Notes under the pieces: model-generated | Databases searched by the model: none | What the model was told of the DNA's origin: nothing | Seen by the model: the letters and a program-made list of their open reading frames with translations, nothing else | Source: Enterococcus sp. BWR-S5 | GTDB taxonomy: Bacteria > Bacillota > Bacilli > Lactobacillales > Enterococcaceae | Direction of reading: 5' to 3' | Assembly: GCF_016745255.1 (NCBI RefSeq) | Contig: NZ_JADOEQ010000004.1 | Coordinates: 224,339 to 288,338 of the forward strand | Length of the DNA: 64,000 bases | Shown here: positions 8,566 through 17,640 of the stretch, piece after piece | Numbering within the stretch: the stretch's first letter is position 1 | Layout: each line of letters starts with the position of its first letter | Made by a program: the position numbers and the translations under genes

Positions 8566-9741
8566 CTAACTCAGTAACGATTCAGATTTATGACCACCTT
8601 GCTCCAATTGAGCAATTGCTCCTAGAATCTCTGACAGGACCTCTTCATCCTTTTCTTCTTTCTGCAGTTGTCGGAGAATCACCATCCATCTCTCCGGCTC
8701 CCGATTGCCTAGTTTGCCAATCGCCCAAACAGCTGTTCCTCGAATGACTGGTCGTACATCCTCTGTACAGGCCAAAATATCGGGCAGCGCTTCTCTGCCT
8801 CCCAGGTTTGCCAAAGCAATCAGTGCGTTTCTCTGTAACGGCTTCTTCCCTCGCCACGATCCGGCAAGGTGACCGAACTGTTCTTTAAATGCTTTATTTG
8901 ATAAGGTAAGCATCGGTCTCAGCTTTGGATAAACTTCCTCTATATTCGGCTCCATCTCTTCATGAAAATGAAAATCTTTTCCTCTATTATAAGGACAAAC
9001 CAACTGGCAAATATCACAGCCATAGATAACACTCCCCATTTTTCTGCGATATTCTTTTGGCATCATCCCTTTTGTCTGGGTTTGATACGATAGGCAACGT
9101 TTGGCATTCATCCTGCCATCTCCTAAAAGAGCCTCGGTTGGACACGCAGTGACACAGCGGGTGCATTCTCCACAACCAAAGGGAACAGGCTCATCTGACT
9201 CCAAGGAAATATTCGTGACAATTTCTCCCAAATAAACAAAGGAACCAAACTCTTCAGTTATCAACAGACCATTTCTGCCAATGAAGCCTAAGCCAGCTCG
9301 TTGAGCGGCAGCGACATCAATCAGTTCCCCTGTGTCCACCTGAGGTTTAAACCGCCAGCTCTGTTCCTCTTCCAACGTTTCTGCCTGATTCCTTATGAAT
9401 GTAATTAATCGCTCCAACCGATCCCGCAAAATATCATGATAATCGATTCCCCATGAAGCACGAGCAAACTGCCCTCTTTTTTCATCTCGCGGAACCTTTT
9501 CTCTTGCCTTCGTCGGATAGGCCAATGCGATTGCAATAATCGTCTGCGGGTGCTCAAAGGTTCGTTCCGGATAAATCCGTTCTTCAATGACAGGATGCTC
9601 AAACCCTGATGTATAGCCTCGATTTTTCTGTTCCTCTAAAGAGTCCTTCAAATGGTCAAAGGGTTCAGCAGAAGCAAAACCAATTTTATCAATACCCAGC
9701 CGTCTACTCTCAGCAATAATTCTTTCTTTCAGCGTTGCCAT
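8566..9741 (-). CDS. queG: Epoxyqueuosine reductase
   Basis: This cobalamin-dependent enzyme makes the last step of queuosine synthesis, reducing epoxyqueuosine in tRNAs with GUN anticodons. It has 391 residues, close to the family norm. The N-terminal cobalamin-binding region contains [19 protein letters not shown]. Two 4Fe-4S clusters are marked by [12 protein letters not shown] near residues 190-200 and [11 protein letters not shown] near 240-250. The C-terminal part (about 300-380) is HEAT-like. GGGAGGGAGAACA precedes the ATG. No other queuosine gene lies in the window. Enterococci salvage queuosine precursors, so a stand-alone queG is not surprising. Confidence 0.92.
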   Translation of the reverse strand: MATLKERIIAESRRLGIDKIGFASAEPFDHLKDSLEEQKNRGYTSGFEHPVIEERIYPERTFEHPQTIIAIALAYPTKAREKVPRDEKRGQFARASWGIDYHDILRDRLERLITFIRNQAETLEEEQSWRFKPQVDTGELIDVAAAQRAGLGFIGRNGLLITEEFGSFVYLGEIVTNISLESDEPVPFGCGECTRCVTACPTEALLGDGRMNAKRCLSYQTQTKGMMPKEYRRKMGSVIYGCDICQLVCPYNRGKDFHFHEEMEPNIEEVYPKLRPMLTLSNKAFKEQFGHLAGSWRGKKPLQRNALIALANLGGREALPDILACTEDVRPVIRGTAVWAIGKLGNREPERWMVILRQLQKEEKDEEVLSEILGAIAQLEQGGHKSESLLS

Positions 9742-9799
9742 TGTTCTCCCTCCCTTTAATCGTTTCTATTATACCCGTCCCGGCTTTCCTTTGAAAGCA

Positions 9800-9952
9800 A
9801 GAAAAGCGGAACAGACTGGGCAACTTCCAAGCAATATAGGAACTTGACGAACTGGCGCTCTTATTGCCAGTGTAGACAAGTTATCTTATTGCCGAAGAAG
9901 TTAGTCTGTGAAGCTGGACAAGAAGAAAAGCGGAATGAGCTCGTCCAGCTTC
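9800..9952. repeat. Intergenic repeat with GAAAAGCGGAA motifs and a 10-bp inverted repeat
   Basis: AGAAAAGCGGAA occurs twice in about 120 bases. The second copy sits in the loop of a perfect inverted repeat, GAAGCTGGAC (9910-9919) and GTCCAGCTTC (9943-9952). The segment does not code for anything recognisable. It looks like a short intergenic repeat family, which I could not confirm. Confidence 0.45.
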
Positions 9953-9959
9953 CGAAAAT

Positions 9960-9990
9960 AAGAAACGCCCTGAAATTCAGGGCGTTTCTT
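9960..9990 (-). terminator. Terminator of the YczE-like gene
   Basis: A perfect 14-bp palindromic stem (AAGAAACGCCCTGA and its complement) has a 3-base loop, 19 bases after the stop of the minus-strand gene. Confidence 0.8.
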
Positions 9991-10009
9991 GAACAACATC
10001 TCACAAAAA

Positions 10010-10630
10010 TCATTTTGATTCTTTCACTTTTTCAACATTGTTTAATCGCATACTTCTTTTCAACATCCATTCCACAACAGGGCCGGTCAATAACAGACAG
10101 ACGAAGGTTGCAATATGAAAATCCTTACTACCTAATAATAGGCCTAAAACAACAAAGGAAGAATCAATCGCGATTCGAACCGTTCGTAGACTGAATTTAG
10201 TTCTGGATTCTAAAATGAAGGATAAGCATTCGATTGCTGCTGACCCCATCTGAGCGGATACATAGAATCCAATGCCAATGCCATACAAAACTGCCCCAAG
10301 CAGTCCCCAGAGTAACGGCATGGACATCGTCCAATCACCGAAAACAGCGAAAAAGAGATTCAGAATCAATCCGAGACCAAATCCGTTGATAATCGTTCCA
10401 ATGCCCATCAACTCTCTTTGAATAAAAAAGGCAAGTACAATTACTAAAAGATTGAACAACATACTAAGATACCCAAATTCTATAGAAACATGCTGTTGGA
10501 TCCCTGTCAAAAACACACTCAAGGTATCCGTTCCATAGCCGCTTTTCAGCAGCAGAAAAATAGCAAACGCTGTCAATGTTGTTCCAAAAAATACTGAAAA
10601 AATACGATATACTGGATTTAATTTTGTCAT
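10010..10630 (-). CDS. YczE/YyaS/YitT-type membrane protein
   Basis: A 206-residue integral membrane protein with about five hydrophobic segments. Features of the YczE/YitT group are visible: an N-terminal LKSGYGTDTLSVFLTGI segment and a second, related segment near residue 128 (AQMGSAAIECLSFIL), both starting with a short polar loop. The C-terminus is basic and ends in a charged tail. No transport substrate is known for the family. It is monocistronic, with its own terminator. The ATG at 10630 has GTGAG nearby but no strong ribosome-binding site. Confidence 0.7.
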   Translation of the reverse strand: MTKLNPVYRIFSVFFGTTLTAFAIFLLLKSGYGTDTLSVFLTGIQQHVSIEFGYLSMLFNLLVIVLAFFIQRELMGIGTIINGFGLGLILNLFFAVFGDWTMSMPLLWGLLGAVLYGIGIGFYVSAQMGSAAIECLSFILESRTKFSLRTVRIAIDSSFVVLGLLLGSKDFHIATFVCLLLTGPVVEWMLKRSMRLNNVEKVKESK

Positions 10631-10789
10631 TTCTACTCACATTTTCCTTTAATTATTTACAGTTTTCCCAAACGACCAAACTTTCCCTATTTACACATTA
10701 TCAGAAAAGATGTTGCAACGAAGTCTTCTACACTTTAAGAACGAAAAGTCACTTCTTTACCTATAATACAGGAAAAGGAAGGAAGAATC

Positions 10790-10861
10790 ATGAAGAAACT
10801 CACATTTTTCTTTTGTCTAAAAACTCCTTTAAGAAAAGCAAAACCCCTCACTTTTATGTGA
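10790..10861 (+). CDS. Possible 23-residue peptide
   Basis: A TATAAT (10762-10767) is followed by GGAAAAGGAAGGAAGAATC and an ATG that opens 23 codons (Lys-Lys start, three Phe, basic middle) before TGA. The ribosome-binding site is good and correctly spaced. No -35 box is convincing and the peptide resembles nothing I recognise, so this is tentative. The remainder of the 10631-10950 gap shows nothing else. Confidence 0.3.
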   Translation: MKKLTFFFCLKTPLRKAKPLTFM

Positions 10862-10952
10862 ACTTTCTCATCTTGTTCCATCTATTCTAAATAATTACTC
10901 AGTCCCTACTAATTTAAAAGAGTGAAAGTTTAGGGGCTGCTCTGATAAACGG

Positions 10953-10981
10953 TTGACATTTTATTCTATATACCGTAGACT
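10953..10981 (+). promoter_or_regulatory. Promoter of the lysine ABC importer operon
   Basis: TTGACA (10953-10958), a 17-base spacer and TAGACT (10976-10981). Transcription would start near 10988, just before the riboswitch. Confidence 0.8.
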
Positions 10982-10989
10982 AATTACTA

Positions 10990-11160
10990 CTTGAAAGACA
11001 ACTGAATAGTACCTCAATATGAGGTAGAGGTCGCGATTTTTATTAATCTTGTGGAGTGAGAGGACACGTCGAAGCAAGCCTAGGAACAATCGCCGAAATG
11101 TACAACAGCCTTTCTGTTGTATGTTGGGACATCATGCGAATAGCTGATGGACTGTCTTAG
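10990..11160 (+). promoter_or_regulatory. Lysine riboswitch (L-box)
   Basis: The conserved core of the lysine riboswitch is recognisable: GGTAGAGGTCGCGA at 11022-11035 (family core AGAGGUGCGA), CGCCGAAATG at 11091-11100, a perfect hairpin at 11101-11121 with arms TACAACAG/CTGTTGTA, then TTGGGACATCATGCGAATAG and the closing GGACTGTC at 11149-11156. AAGACA near 10995 can pair with TGTCTT as part of the closing stem. Such leaders bind lysine and shut off lysine biosynthesis or uptake genes. It lies between a clear promoter and an amino-acid ABC importer. I could not run a covariance-model search. Confidence 0.85.
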
Positions 11161-11169
11161 CAGTAATGC

Positions 11170-11242
11170 TAAGTTGCGCTATGTTTTTGTTGAGGAATCC
11201 ATTGATTTCAACAACCAGCAGGCGCATGGTTGTTTTTTTGTT
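11170..11242 (+). terminator. Riboswitch expression platform with terminator
   Basis: Downstream of the aptamer, CAACCA and TGGTTG close around GCAGGCGCA and are followed by seven T. Upstream, TTGTTGA/TCAACAA and GTTGCGC can form competing pairs with the same region. This is the layout of a terminator/antiterminator switch: lysine-bound aptamer favours the terminator. Confidence 0.7.
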
Positions 11243-11266
11243 TTTATCAGAGAAAGGGAGAGTTAT

Positions 11267-12877
11267 ATGAATAGACGATTTTTATCTTTCAGCTTATTCG
11301 TGACACTACTTGTAGGGTTATTCTGCACACCTTTAACAAGTCAGGCTGAAGGCAATACAAATGGGGAATTCCGTGTTGGGATGGAGGCAGGTTATGCTCC
11401 GTTCAACTGGACACAGACAACTGATGCAAATGGTGCGGTTCCAATTCCCGGCGATCATTCTTATGCCGGCGGATATGATGTCCAAATAGCGAAAAAAGTA
11501 GCAGAAGGATTAAATAAAAATCTGGTTATTGTAAAAACAAAATGGGATGGACTTGCTCCGGCACTCCAATCCGGAAAAATAGATGCAGTAATCGCCGGGA
11601 TGTCACCAACACCGGAACGAAAAAAGGAAATTGACTTTTCCGATGCCTATTACGAATCAAACTTAGTTATCGTTACACGAAAAGACAGCAAGTATGCAAG
11701 CGCCACAAGCATCGATGATTTCAAAGGAGCAAAAATCACCGGTCAGCTGAATACTTTCCATTATAGTGTGATTGACCAAATTCCAGATGTCCAAAAGCAA
11801 CAAGCGCAGGCAGATTTCGGTGCGATGCGTACAGCCCTGGCTTCCGGAGTTATTGACGGTTATGTCAGTGAACGTCCCGAAGGTGTCACTGCCGAAACTG
11901 TTAATCCAGACATCAAAATGGTTGAGTTCAGTAAAGAGAACGGTTTTCAAACTGATCCGGCTGATACAACAATCGCAGTTGGTGTTCGTAAAGGTGACCC
12001 GAATCTTGAAAAAATCAACGAAATTTTAGCGGGCATTTCTTCAGAAGAACGGACAAAAATTATGGATCAAGCCATCGTTGACCAGCCGGCTGCTGAAAAC
12101 TCCGGAGACGAAGCAGAAGCAAAAACAGGTGTACTGAATGATTTCAAAAACATACTGGATCAATACGGCATTCTTTTCCTTCGTGGGACAGGAACAACTC
12201 TGCTGCTTGCATTGGTTGGAACCATCGTCGGAACATTGATTGGTTTATTGATTGGTGTGATTCGTACGATTCCAGAATCAGAAAGCAAAGGAAAGCGTGC
12301 TTTCCAAAAAGTGGTCAACTGGTTATTATCTGCGTATATCGAAATTTTCCGAAGCACACCGATGATGGTACAAGCAATGGTTATCTACTACGGGATTGCA
12401 TTGGCTTTCAGTATTGACCTCAATCGTATGGCTGCTGCCTTCTTCATTGTATCGATTAACACAGGTGCCTATATGTCTGAAATCGTCCGCGGGGGTATTT
12501 TCTCAGTCGATAAAGGACAATTTGAAGCGGCTCAGGCCATCGGTATGACCCATAGCCAAACAATGATGAAAGTTGTTTTGCCGCAGGTTATCAGAAACAT
12601 CATGCCGGCTACCGGAAATGAATTTGTTATCAATATCAAGGATACCTCTGTACTGAGTGTTATCTCTGTTTCAGACTTGTTCTTCCAAGGAAACTCAGCC
12701 GCCGGAGCAAACTATCAGTTCTTCCAAACCTTCTCAATTATTTGTGTGATTTACTTTGTATTAACCTTTACAATTACACGGATTCTGCGTTGGGTGGAAA
12801 AGCGGATGGATGGTCCTTCTGCCTATATTCCAGTTGAAGAAACTACTCAGGCTGTCGCTACAGGCGAAGATAAATAA
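11267..12877 (+). CDS. Amino-acid (probably lysine) ABC importer, binding protein-permease fusion
   Basis: A 536-residue fusion. A signal peptide covers about 1-26. A family-3 solute-binding domain covers about 30-265, starting [14 protein letters not shown] and including [25 protein letters not shown] HisM/GlnP-type permease covers about 295-515, with the EAA loop ([12 protein letters not shown]) near 420. Such fusions are common in Lactobacillales. The lysine riboswitch upstream indicates lysine as the substrate; sequence alone would only say polar amino acid. The ATG at 11267 follows AAAGGGAGAG; a longer frame starts inside the riboswitch and is discarded. The ATPase follows 11 bases later. 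Confidence 0.88.
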   Translation: MNRRFLSFSLFVTLLVGLFCTPLTSQAEGNTNGEFRVGMEAGYAPFNWTQTTDANGAVPIPGDHSYAGGYDVQIAKKVAEGLNKNLVIVKTKWDGLAPALQSGKIDAVIAGMSPTPERKKEIDFSDAYYESNLVIVTRKDSKYASATSIDDFKGAKITGQLNTFHYSVIDQIPDVQKQQAQADFGAMRTALASGVIDGYVSERPEGVTAETVNPDIKMVEFSKENGFQTDPADTTIAVGVRKGDPNLEKINEILAGISSEERTKIMDQAIVDQPAAENSGDEAEAKTGVLNDFKNILDQYGILFLRGTGTTLLLALVGTIVGTLIGLLIGVIRTIPESESKGKRAFQKVVNWLLSAYIEIFRSTPMMVQAMVIYYGIALAFSIDLNRMAAAFFIVSINTGAYMSEIVRGGIFSVDKGQFEAAQAIGMTHSQTMMKVVLPQVIRNIMPATGNEFVINIKDTSVLSVISVSDLFFQGNSAAGANYQFFQTFSIICVIYFVLTFTITRILRWVEKRMDGPSAYIPVEETTQAVATGEDK

Positions 12878-12888
12878 GGAGGCCGCTC

Positions 12889-13629
12889 ATGGATTCGATT
12901 ATTAAAGTAGAACATTTGAAAAAAAACTTCGGTGAAAACGAAGTGTTGAAAGATATCAATTTAACTGTAAGCAAAGGGGAAGTCGTGACAATCATTGGTT
13001 CTTCCGGTTCCGGAAAATCAACGATGCTGCGCTGCATCAACCTTTTAGAAAAACCAACAGCCGGTAAAATCATTTATCAGAATCAAAACGTTTTAGAACC
13101 CGGCTATGATTTACCGAAATACCGTACCCATTTAGGGATGGTGTTCCAACAATTCAATTTGTTCAACAACTTAAATGTTTTAGATAATTGTACAACAGGA
13201 CAGCTCACTGTCCTGAAACGTTCAAAAAGCGAAGCAGAAAAAGTTGCTTTGGAAAATCTGGAAAAGGTTGGAATGGCCCGTTTTGTACAAGCCAAGCCGG
13301 CACAGCTTTCCGGCGGACAAAAACAGCGCGTTGCAATCGCACGTGCGCTGTCTATGAACCCTGATGTTCTTTTATTTGATGAACCGACCTCTGCACTGGA
13401 CCCTGAAATGGTAGGAGAAGTGTTAAAGACAATGAAGAATCTGGCCCACACAGGGCTGACGATGATGATCGTGACCCACGAAATGGAATTTGCCCGTGAA
13501 GTGTCCGATCGTGTCATTTTCATGGATAAAGGTGTCATTGCAGAGGAAGGAACCGCTGAAGATATTTTCGTTCATCCAAAAGAAGAACGAACAAAAGAAT
13601 TTCTTCAACGGATTCTATCAAAAGAATAG
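12889..13629 (+). CDS. Amino-acid (probably lysine) ABC importer ATPase
   Basis: The energising subunit for the fusion just upstream, 246 residues. Walker [10 protein letters not shown] is near residue 37, the Q-loop [10 protein letters not shown] near 88, signature LSGGQKQR near 141, Walker [12 protein letters not shown] near 162 and the H-loop VTHE near 200. It belongs to the GlnQ/HisP family of polar amino-acid importers. AGGAGG lies before the ATG, 11 bases after the permease stop. It shares the riboswitch-controlled transcript and ends in a strong terminator. Confidence 0.9.
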   Translation: MDSIIKVEHLKKNFGENEVLKDINLTVSKGEVVTIIGSSGSGKSTMLRCINLLEKPTAGKIIYQNQNVLEPGYDLPKYRTHLGMVFQQFNLFNNLNVLDNCTTGQLTVLKRSKSEAEKVALENLEKVGMARFVQAKPAQLSGGQKQRVAIARALSMNPDVLLFDEPTSALDPEMVGEVLKTMKNLAHTGLTMMIVTHEMEFAREVSDRVIFMDKGVIAEEGTAEDIFVHPKEERTKEFLQRILSKE

Positions 13630-13633
13630 CTAT

Positions 13634-13680
13634 AAAAAACAAAAAAGCGGCTCTCGGGTGAGCCGCTTTTTTGTTTTTTA
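13634..13680 (+). terminator. Terminator of the lysine importer operon
   Basis: A long stem (AAAAAACAAAAAAGCGGCTC with its exact complement) has a 6-base loop. It has A runs on one side and T runs on the other, so it works from both directions. Confidence 0.9.
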
Positions 13681-13719
13681 TAATAAGCTTTCTATCTAAA
13701 GTCAATTAGCGTCAAGCCT

Positions 13720-14289
13720 TCATTTCTCATATTCCCGAATAGCTGTTGCCTCAAAGTCGGCAATAAATGTATCCGCAACTTCCAACGAATCTGTAATCAA
13801 TATCTGCTCACGGTCCCTCTGAGACAAAAAGTCGTCTTCTACCATTTTATCGAAGAAATCCGCCAACGAATCATAATAGCCGTTTACATTCAAGAGGAAA
13901 CAGGGATTCGCATGCTCTCCCACACGTGCCCATGAAATTGCTTCTGAAATTTCCTCTAAGGTGCCCGGACCGCCTGGTAGGGCAATATAGACATCCGCTA
14001 GATCCATCATTTTCTTTTTCCGCTGGTGCATATCTTCTACAATGACCAGCTCCGTCAGATTGGGATGAGCAATCTCCCGTTCAACTAAGAAGGTAGGCAT
14101 AACACCAATGACCTCACCCCCGCCGGTTAAAACTGTATCGGCAAGTACACCCATCAAACCGACATTTCCTCCACCATATACTAAACTAAGCTCTTTAGAA
14201 ATCAACCACCTGCCTAGTTCTTCCGCCGCTTCTCGGTAGATAGGACTATTTCCCATGCTTGCGCCGCAATAAACTGCTACTCGCTTCAC
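13720..14289 (-). CDS. LOG-family Rossmann protein (TIGR00730 type)
   Basis: A 189-residue cytosolic protein of the LOG (lonely guy) family. The diagnostic motif PGGPGTLEE (PGGxGTxxE) is near residue 92, and YGGGNVGLMG lies near 40. Relatives hydrolyse nucleoside monophosphates to free base and ribose 5-phosphate; plant and actinobacterial members activate cytokinins. The bacterial substrate is usually AMP or unknown. Translation starts at GTG 14289 after GGGAGAATGAAAG. It lies just downstream of the histidine phosphatase gene on the same strand (44-base gap), so the two are likely cotranscribed. Confidence 0.85.
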   Translation of the reverse strand: MKRVAVYCGASMGNSPIYREAAEELGRWLISKELSLVYGGGNVGLMGVLADTVLTGGGEVIGVMPTFLVEREIAHPNLTELVIVEDMHQRKKKMMDLADVYIALPGGPGTLEEISEAISWARVGEHANPCFLLNVNGYYDSLADFFDKMVEDDFLSQRDREQILITDSLEVADTFIADFEATAIREYEK

Positions 14290-14333
14290 CTTTCATTCTC
14301 CCTACTCTCTTTGGTTTTTCAATCAACAACACC

Positions 14334-14951
14334 TCATGATTGATACGAAATATCATTGAATACGTTAAGACTGTAACCGTCCCCTGCTTTATCAAGTATC
14401 GTCACGCTTGTGTTTTCCAATGGCCCATTTTCCCGCCATGACTGTTTTTCTTTTCCTGTCAGATAATTAATTAACACAATCAGCACCACTCCATGCGCAA
14501 CGACCAGAACCTTTCCATTCGGATGCTCTGCTTCCAGCTGATTGATAACAGGAACAATTCGGTCAATCAACTCATCGTAGGTTTCACCGGAAAATTCCGT
14601 CGGGTCATATAAATCCGGTCTAGTACGCAAATACTGTGTCTGCTGGTTCTCCAAATCTACCACGATACCTTCTTTGTCACCGAAGCCCATTTCCCTCAGT
14701 CCATCATGATACCTCACAGTTAGACCATCTAAATGCGCATTTTCCGCTAAGACAAAAGCCGCTGTATCCATTGCCCGCTTCTGCGTGCTAACTGCGGCTG
14801 CAGAAAAAGCTACATCAGATAAATACTTGCCCAGCTGCCCTGCTTGCTCGATTCCTTCCGCAAGCAACGGCGAATCAATTCCTCCGCCTTGAAAACTGTT
14901 TAACACATTTAATTCTGTTTTACCATGTCTCACAAAATAAAAAGTTGTCAT
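14334..14951 (-). CDS. Histidine phosphatase family protein (phosphoglycerate-mutase-like)
   Basis: A 205-residue cytosolic enzyme. The catalytic RHG motif (FVRHGKTELN) is near residue 6, a Glu motif (GLREMGFGDKEG) near 85 and the second His in VVAHGVVL near 155. These make up the phosphohistidine active site. Sequence resembles broad-specificity phosphatases of the PhoE/YhfR type rather than glycolytic mutase, which is present separately at 49.8 kb. The ATG at 14951 is preceded by GGGAGAGAAGACA. A longer frame with 22 extra residues lacks a ribosome-binding site and would break the normal N-terminus of the fold. Confidence 0.82.
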   Translation of the reverse strand: MTTFYFVRHGKTELNVLNSFQGGGIDSPLLAEGIEQAGQLGKYLSDVAFSAAAVSTQKRAMDTAAFVLAENAHLDGLTVRYHDGLREMGFGDKEGIVVDLENQQTQYLRTRPDLYDPTEFSGETYDELIDRIVPVINQLEAEHPNGKVLVVAHGVVLIVLINYLTGKEKQSWRENGPLENTSVTILDKAGDGYSLNVFNDISYQS

Positions 14952-15069
14952 TGTCTTCTCTCCCGTTTTTTCATTCACTTCGATTATAGCAGTTATTTTT
15001 TTATCTGTCTTATTCATTTCATTTCCTTATCTTGTGATATGATAAAAGGAAAAAAGGAGGTTCGTCACA

Positions 15070-15390
15070 ATGGACATACACGATTATCAAAAATGGATCA
15101 GTGATTTCTACAAGAAACGAGACTGGTACAGCCTTGATCCTTTTGTCCGCGTCAGCTTTCTCTCCGAAGAAACCGGGGAGGTTGCTCAAGCAGTTCGAGC
15201 AATAGAAATCGGACGTGATCGACCAGATGAAGAAATGAAATCACCTGAGCTGCTTAAACAACAGCTGACAGAAGAGCTGGGAGATGTCCTAGATAATATC
15301 TTTATATTAGCTGATAAATATGATATTCAGTTAGAAGATATTATGATTGCTCATAAAAATAAACTGACTGACCGATTTTCTAAAGAGTAG
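15070..15390 (+). CDS. MazG-like nucleotide pyrophosphohydrolase
   Basis: A compact all-alpha NTP pyrophosphatase of 106 residues. It carries the MazG metal-binding pattern: EETGEVAQ near residue 36 and EELGDVLDN near 72, giving the ExxE and ExxD acidic sets that hold magnesium. Such proteins cleave (d)NTPs to monophosphates and clean up abnormal nucleotides. AAAAGGAGG precedes the ATG. A GNAT gene follows 13 bases later, so the two form a small operon. A TATGAT with an upstream TG (extended -10) is at about 15039. Confidence 0.82.
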   Translation: MDIHDYQKWISDFYKKRDWYSLDPFVRVSFLSEETGEVAQAVRAIEIGRDRPDEEMKSPELLKQQLTEELGDVLDNIFILADKYDIQLEDIMIAHKNKLTDRFSKE

Positions 15391-15403
15391 AGGAGGAACT
15401 GAC

Positions 15404-15892
15404 ATGACTGCAACGATACAAATAAGAGAGGTACGAGATACCGACTATCCGGAACTGATGACGATTGAAAACCAAATTTGGACCATTGAAAATTCGCCCA
15501 TTGTTCATCATTATGATGATGTTGCTGCCTACCGAGAACGGATGCAGGAAAAACAGGTATTTGTCGCTGTTTTAGACGAGAAGGTTATCGGCTTTGTTGA
15601 TGTTCATCACCCAACACCATTACCCTCTCACAAAAAACAATGGATGCTTGGCATCGGGGTTCATCCTGATTACCAATCATTTGGTGCAGGACGACATCTG
15701 TTAGATTACTTAAAAGCCGTTGCGCAAGATTATGGCATTCATAAAATTTCTTTACGTGTGATGGGAACAAACACGGCAGCAATTGCTTTTTATAAAAAAA
15801 ATGGCTTCCTTCAAGAAGGCCATTTAAAGGACGAATTCTATATGAATGGTGTCTACTGTGATGATTATCTATTTGCTTATCTATTAAATTGA
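15404..15892 (+). CDS. GNAT-family N-acetyltransferase
   Basis: A 162-residue acetyl-CoA-dependent acetyltransferase. The GNAT core is visible: an N-terminal REVRDTDYPEL start, the acetyl-CoA pyrophosphate loop as GVHPDYQSFGAGRHLLDYL near residues 85-105 (Q/RxxGxG/A pattern) and the C-terminal NTAAIAFYKKNGF near 125-138. The acceptor substrate cannot be assigned. AGAGGAGG lies just upstream of the ATG. It is the second gene after the MazG-like gene and ends before a strong terminator. Confidence 0.85.
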   Translation: MTATIQIREVRDTDYPELMTIENQIWTIENSPIVHHYDDVAAYRERMQEKQVFVAVLDEKVIGFVDVHHPTPLPSHKKQWMLGIGVHPDYQSFGAGRHLLDYLKAVAQDYGIHKISLRVMGTNTAAIAFYKKNGFLQEGHLKDEFYMNGVYCDDYLFAYLLN

Positions 15893-15915
15893 GTATGAAT
15901 AACGAGTGACCTGAC

Positions 15916-15973
15916 AGACAGGCAAACAAGAAAATCCATTTTCTCATGATTTTCTTGCTTGCCTGTCTCTTTT
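15916..15973 (+). terminator. Terminator of the mazG-like/GNAT operon
   Basis: A very long stem (AGACAGGCAA, ACAAGAAAATC and partners) has an 11-base loop, followed by TCTCTTTT. Confidence 0.85.
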
Positions 15974-16129
15974 GACTCTGCTATTTTTATAAAGATGGGG
16001 AAAAAACAGGAACTGATTGCAGGCAGCCAGTAAGCTGCAAATTACCAGACAATTACTTCCTTCATCTGTGAGAAGAAGGCTTGGCCAGAACCTCACAACG
16101 ACATCCAAAAAATAAAAGGAGCGTTTAAC

Positions 16130-17485
16130 TTGAACAAAAAATTATCATGGCGGGAATATCTTTATGTTGGTTCCATGCTGTTCGGTCTCTTTTTCGGTGC
16201 CGGAAATCTTATTTTTCCTGTACATATGGGGCAGGAAGCTGGCAGTGCTATTTTCGCTGCTAATCTTGGCTTTCTAATTACAGGTATCGGATTACCTTTT
16301 CTTGGTGTTATTGCCATTGGTATTTCGAAAAGTAATGGTGTCTTTGATTTGGCTAATCGAATAAATCGGCCGTATGCTCTTATTTTTACTTCTTTATTAT
16401 ATTTGACGATTGGCCCATTTTTTGCTTTACCAAGATTGGCTACTACCTCATTTGAGATAGGACTTGCTCCCTTTATCTCTTCTGAACAGCAGCCTGTTTT
16501 TCTAGCTGTATTCTCTGCCTTATTTTTCTTAACGGCTTGGTTCTTCTCCAGAAAACCGACAAAAATCTTAAACTATGTAGGAAAATTCTTAAATCCAATT
16601 TTTCTGATACTATTGGGCATCCTTCTATTACTGGCATTCATTCGTCCTTTAGGATCTGTTGCTTCTGCACCTATCGGAGAAGCTTATCAGTCTCAAGCCT
16701 TCTTCAAGGGTTTTACAGAGGGCTACAATACCTTAGATGCTCTTGCTTCACTGGCCTTTGGTATTATTATCGTCACAACAATACGAGGAATGGGTGTAGA
16801 AGAGCCTAATGCTATCGCAAAAGATACCATTAAATCAGGAGCAGTCAGCGTCTTATTGATGGGAATTATCTATACGCTATTGTCTTACATGGGTGCGATG
16901 AGCATCGGAACCTTTGCTTTAAGCGACAATGGCGGAATCGCCTTGGCTCAAATTGCCAATCATTATCTGGGGAATTGGGGCAGCCTGCTTTTAGCACTAA
17001 TTATTATTGTTGCCTGCCTAAAGACGGCGATTGGACTGGTTACCGCTTTTTCCGAGACCTTTGCTGAGCTGTTTCCTAAGGCTGGTTATTCTTTCTACAT
17101 TGTTCTTGCCAGTGTTTTACCGTGTTTGTTCGCGAATGTTGGACTGACGAACATCATTCAATTCTCTATTCCTGTATTGATGTTCTTATATCCTTTGGCT
17201 ATCACCTTGATGCTTTTAGTGATAGCAGGACCGCTGTTCAAGCAACATACCAGTGTCTATCGGATAACTACGTATATAACGCTTATCGCTGCATTCCTTG
17301 ACGCACTGAACAGCTCACCGGCGTTCATCAAAGAAACTTCTCTTGTTACAGCGATTCTTGAAATTGCTGAAAAGTATCTGCCGTTTTTCTCCATTGGCAT
17401 GGGCTGGATTCTTCCGGCGCTCATCGGGTTTATTCTTGGGCTTATGTGGAGCAAGATACAGCCTAAACAGCTTCCAATTAAATAA
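16130..17485 (+). CDS. brnQ: BrnQ branched-chain amino acid carrier (LIVCS family)
   Basis: This sodium-coupled importer of Leu, Ile and Val has 451 residues, with about twelve hydrophobic segments, the normal size. The family signature [12 protein letters not shown] is near residue 20. Translation starts at TTG 16130, because AAAGGAG lies 8 bases before it and no upstream ATG fits. The rare start may keep expression low. No CodY box or T-box was recognised in the 240 bases upstream. An Mga-like regulator gene follows on the same strand, after a terminator. Confidence 0.9.
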   Translation: MNKKLSWREYLYVGSMLFGLFFGAGNLIFPVHMGQEAGSAIFAANLGFLITGIGLPFLGVIAIGISKSNGVFDLANRINRPYALIFTSLLYLTIGPFFALPRLATTSFEIGLAPFISSEQQPVFLAVFSALFFLTAWFFSRKPTKILNYVGKFLNPIFLILLGILLLLAFIRPLGSVASAPIGEAYQSQAFFKGFTEGYNTLDALASLAFGIIIVTTIRGMGVEEPNAIAKDTIKSGAVSVLLMGIIYTLLSYMGAMSIGTFALSDNGGIALAQIANHYLGNWGSLLLALIIIVACLKTAIGLVTAFSETFAELFPKAGYSFYIVLASVLPCLFANVGLTNIIQFSIPVLMFLYPLAITLMLLVIAGPLFKQHTSVYRITTYITLIAAFLDALNSSPAFIKETSLVTAILEIAEKYLPFFSIGMGWILPALIGFILGLMWSKIQPKQLPIK

Positions 17486-17497
17486 TGTAAAATTCGC

Positions 17498-17534
17498 AAA
17501 AGAATTGTCTGTTTTTATACAGATAATTCTTTTT
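17498..17534 (+). terminator. Terminator of brnQ
   Basis: AAAAGAATTGTCTG pairs with CAGATAATTCTTTT around an 8-base loop, with T-rich sequence following. Confidence 0.75.
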
Positions 17535-17582
17535 ATTTAATTTTTTTATAGAAAAAAAGTAATATTCATTGATTTTATGTAT

Positions 17583-17588
17583 TATAAT
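17583..17588 (+). promoter_or_regulatory. -10 box for the Mga-like regulator gene
   Basis: A perfect TATAAT lies about 50 bases before the start codon; the -35 region (TAATAT, 17-base spacing) is weak, which suggests that an activator is needed. Confidence 0.45.
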
Positions 17589-17640
17589 GGGCATATTAGG
17601 CTACTTACAGTACAATGATCCACAGGAGGGATTTCTATAA

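Noticed and set aside
11147..11266. N-terminal 40-residue extension of the lysine importer
   Set aside because: It lies inside the riboswitch and its terminator, lacks a ribosome-binding site and would hide the signal peptide; the ATG at 11267 has both.
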